NCBI GenBank assembly: GCA_014730295.1
Contig: WJIN01000335.1
Coordinates: 1 to 6,574, forward strand
DNA length: 6,574 nt
Reading direction: 5' to 3'
DNA from: Promethearchaeota archaeon
GTDB lineage: Archaea > Asgardarchaeota > Lokiarchaeia > Sigynarchaeales > SOKP01
The position numbers and the translations under genes were made by a program. Below the pieces are notes generated by a model. It made no database searches, was not told the DNA's origin, and saw only the letters and a list, made by a program, of their open reading frames with translations. Of the stretch, positions 6,084 through 6,574 are shown one piece after another; positions within the stretch are counted from its first letter, which is position 1; the number at the start of each line of letters is the position of its first letter.

Positions 6084-6574
6084 TTATCCTAAAATGAGAT
6101 TAAATTCCGATGTTAATTTCGCAGGAAACTCTCCTAAATAACTCTGTGGATCAGCAAAAAGTAAATAAAAATAAGGTTCAAAAAGGCCCTCAACAGTTAC
6201 ACCTATACCACTATTAATTAGGTAAACCCACACTTGCTCATCCTTATAAAGGGATTGCCGATATTTCCATTCTAAAGGCTCAATTTCTGGGATTGCCCCA
6301 ATATTTCTTAAAATAATTTCAATATCCTTAAATGAATACTTATCTCCAAATACTACGATCGGGGAGAGGTCGAAAGAAGTAATGCAAATTCCTTCTAATC
6401 CGTAATTTCCCATATTTCTTAAAAAATTGTTCGCTAATCCTTCAATTTTCTTCTTATTTTTCATGACATGCTCTCTTGCGGTGGTATCAGTTAAGATTTG
6501 GATCAATTTGTCCTCTTCTTTGAGTTTAATTTTGTCTGCGGTTTCTAAAGGAATTTTTGTCGATATTATTATAT
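6084..6574 (-). CDS. Small protein with possible roadblock/LC7-like fold, C-terminal 162 residues (5' end outside window)
   Basis: The minus-strand frame is open from the right edge to a TAA at 6086-6084. No start is needed inside the window. A TTG at 6506 and an ATG at 6464 exist, but the frame continues upstream through KIPLETADKIKLKEEDK, so the true start is probably beyond 6574. Order of elements: a charged helix (LIQILTDTTAREHVM through NNFLRNMG), strands GLEGICITSFD and SPIVVFGD, a helix (FKDIEIILRNIG), a polar loop, strands VWVYLINSGIGVTVEG and YFYLLFAD, and a closing helix (SYLGEFPAKLTSEFNLIL). This helix-strand-strand-helix-strands-helix order, with the LG near the last helix, resembles roadblock/LC7 domains, which bind small GTPases and are abundant in Asgard archaea. 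The fold is inference; no family signature is certain. It converges on the giant gene with 18 bp between stop codons. Confidence 0.7.
   Translation of the reverse strand, partial: IIISTKIPLETADKIKLKEEDKLIQILTDTTAREHVMKNKKKIEGLANNFLRNMGNYGLEGICITSFDLSPIVVFGDKYSFKDIEIILRNIGAIPEIEPLEWKYRQSLYKDEQVWVYLINSGIGVTVEGLFEPYFYLLFADPQSYLGEFPAKLTSEFNLILG

Noticed and set aside
6084..6506. A start at the TTG at 6506 for the right-hand gene.
   Set aside because: The same frame stays open to the window edge with protein-like sequence upstream, so a TTG start is not needed; the gene is better called 5'-partial.

Overview
The window looks like archaeal chromosomal DNA, most plausibly from an Asgard archaeon or a close relative. 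The intergenic DNA is AT-rich, candidate archaeal TATA/BRE promoter elements precede the main gene, and no Shine-Dalgarno sequence is visible. One gene contains a transcription factor B (TFB/TFIIB)-like module. The neighbours are a leucine-rich-repeat protein and a small protein with a roadblock-like order of secondary structure, both of which are common in Asgard genomes. The lineage is inferred; there is no rRNA or marker gene here.

Layout. Positions 2-196 (+) are the C-terminal tail of a leucine-rich-repeat protein. Positions 197-392 are an AT-rich intergenic and promoter region. It carries three near-palindromic sites (consensus TTGATAATTTTATCAA) spaced exactly 33 bp apart, two candidate TATA boxes and a run of nine T just before the next start codon. 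Positions 393-6065 (+) are one uninterrupted gene for a 1890-residue protein. Positions 6084-6574 (-) are the C-terminal 162 residues of a converging gene that runs off the right edge. Only 18 bp separate the two stop codons.

The giant protein is the centre of interest. Its C-terminus (about residues 1615-1867) is a TnpB/Cas12-type RuvC nuclease with an apparently complete D-E-D triad (D1621, E1774, D1856) and the usual four-cysteine target-nucleic-acid-binding zinc ribbon (C1830, C1833, C1846, C1849). Residues 466-746 look like an almost complete archaeal TFB: a CPECG...CKDCG zinc ribbon, a linker, then two cyclin-like repeats, the second ending in a helix-turn-helix at the position where TFB reads the BRE. 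Between these modules lie a helical segment, a possible pair of winged-helix motifs (about 950-1046), a large helical REC-like region (about 1068-1518), a further Cys cluster (1519-1531) and a WED-like strand segment. The first 465 residues match nothing I recognise.

No tnpA, cas1, cas2, CRISPR array or transposon end is visible. The best reading is a domesticated or stand-alone TnpB/Cas12 relative fused to a general transcription factor. It could be an RNA-guided nuclease that engages promoters or the transcription pre-initiation complex, or an RNA-guided transcription factor. That function is inference. The fusion itself rests on motifs read directly from one open reading frame.
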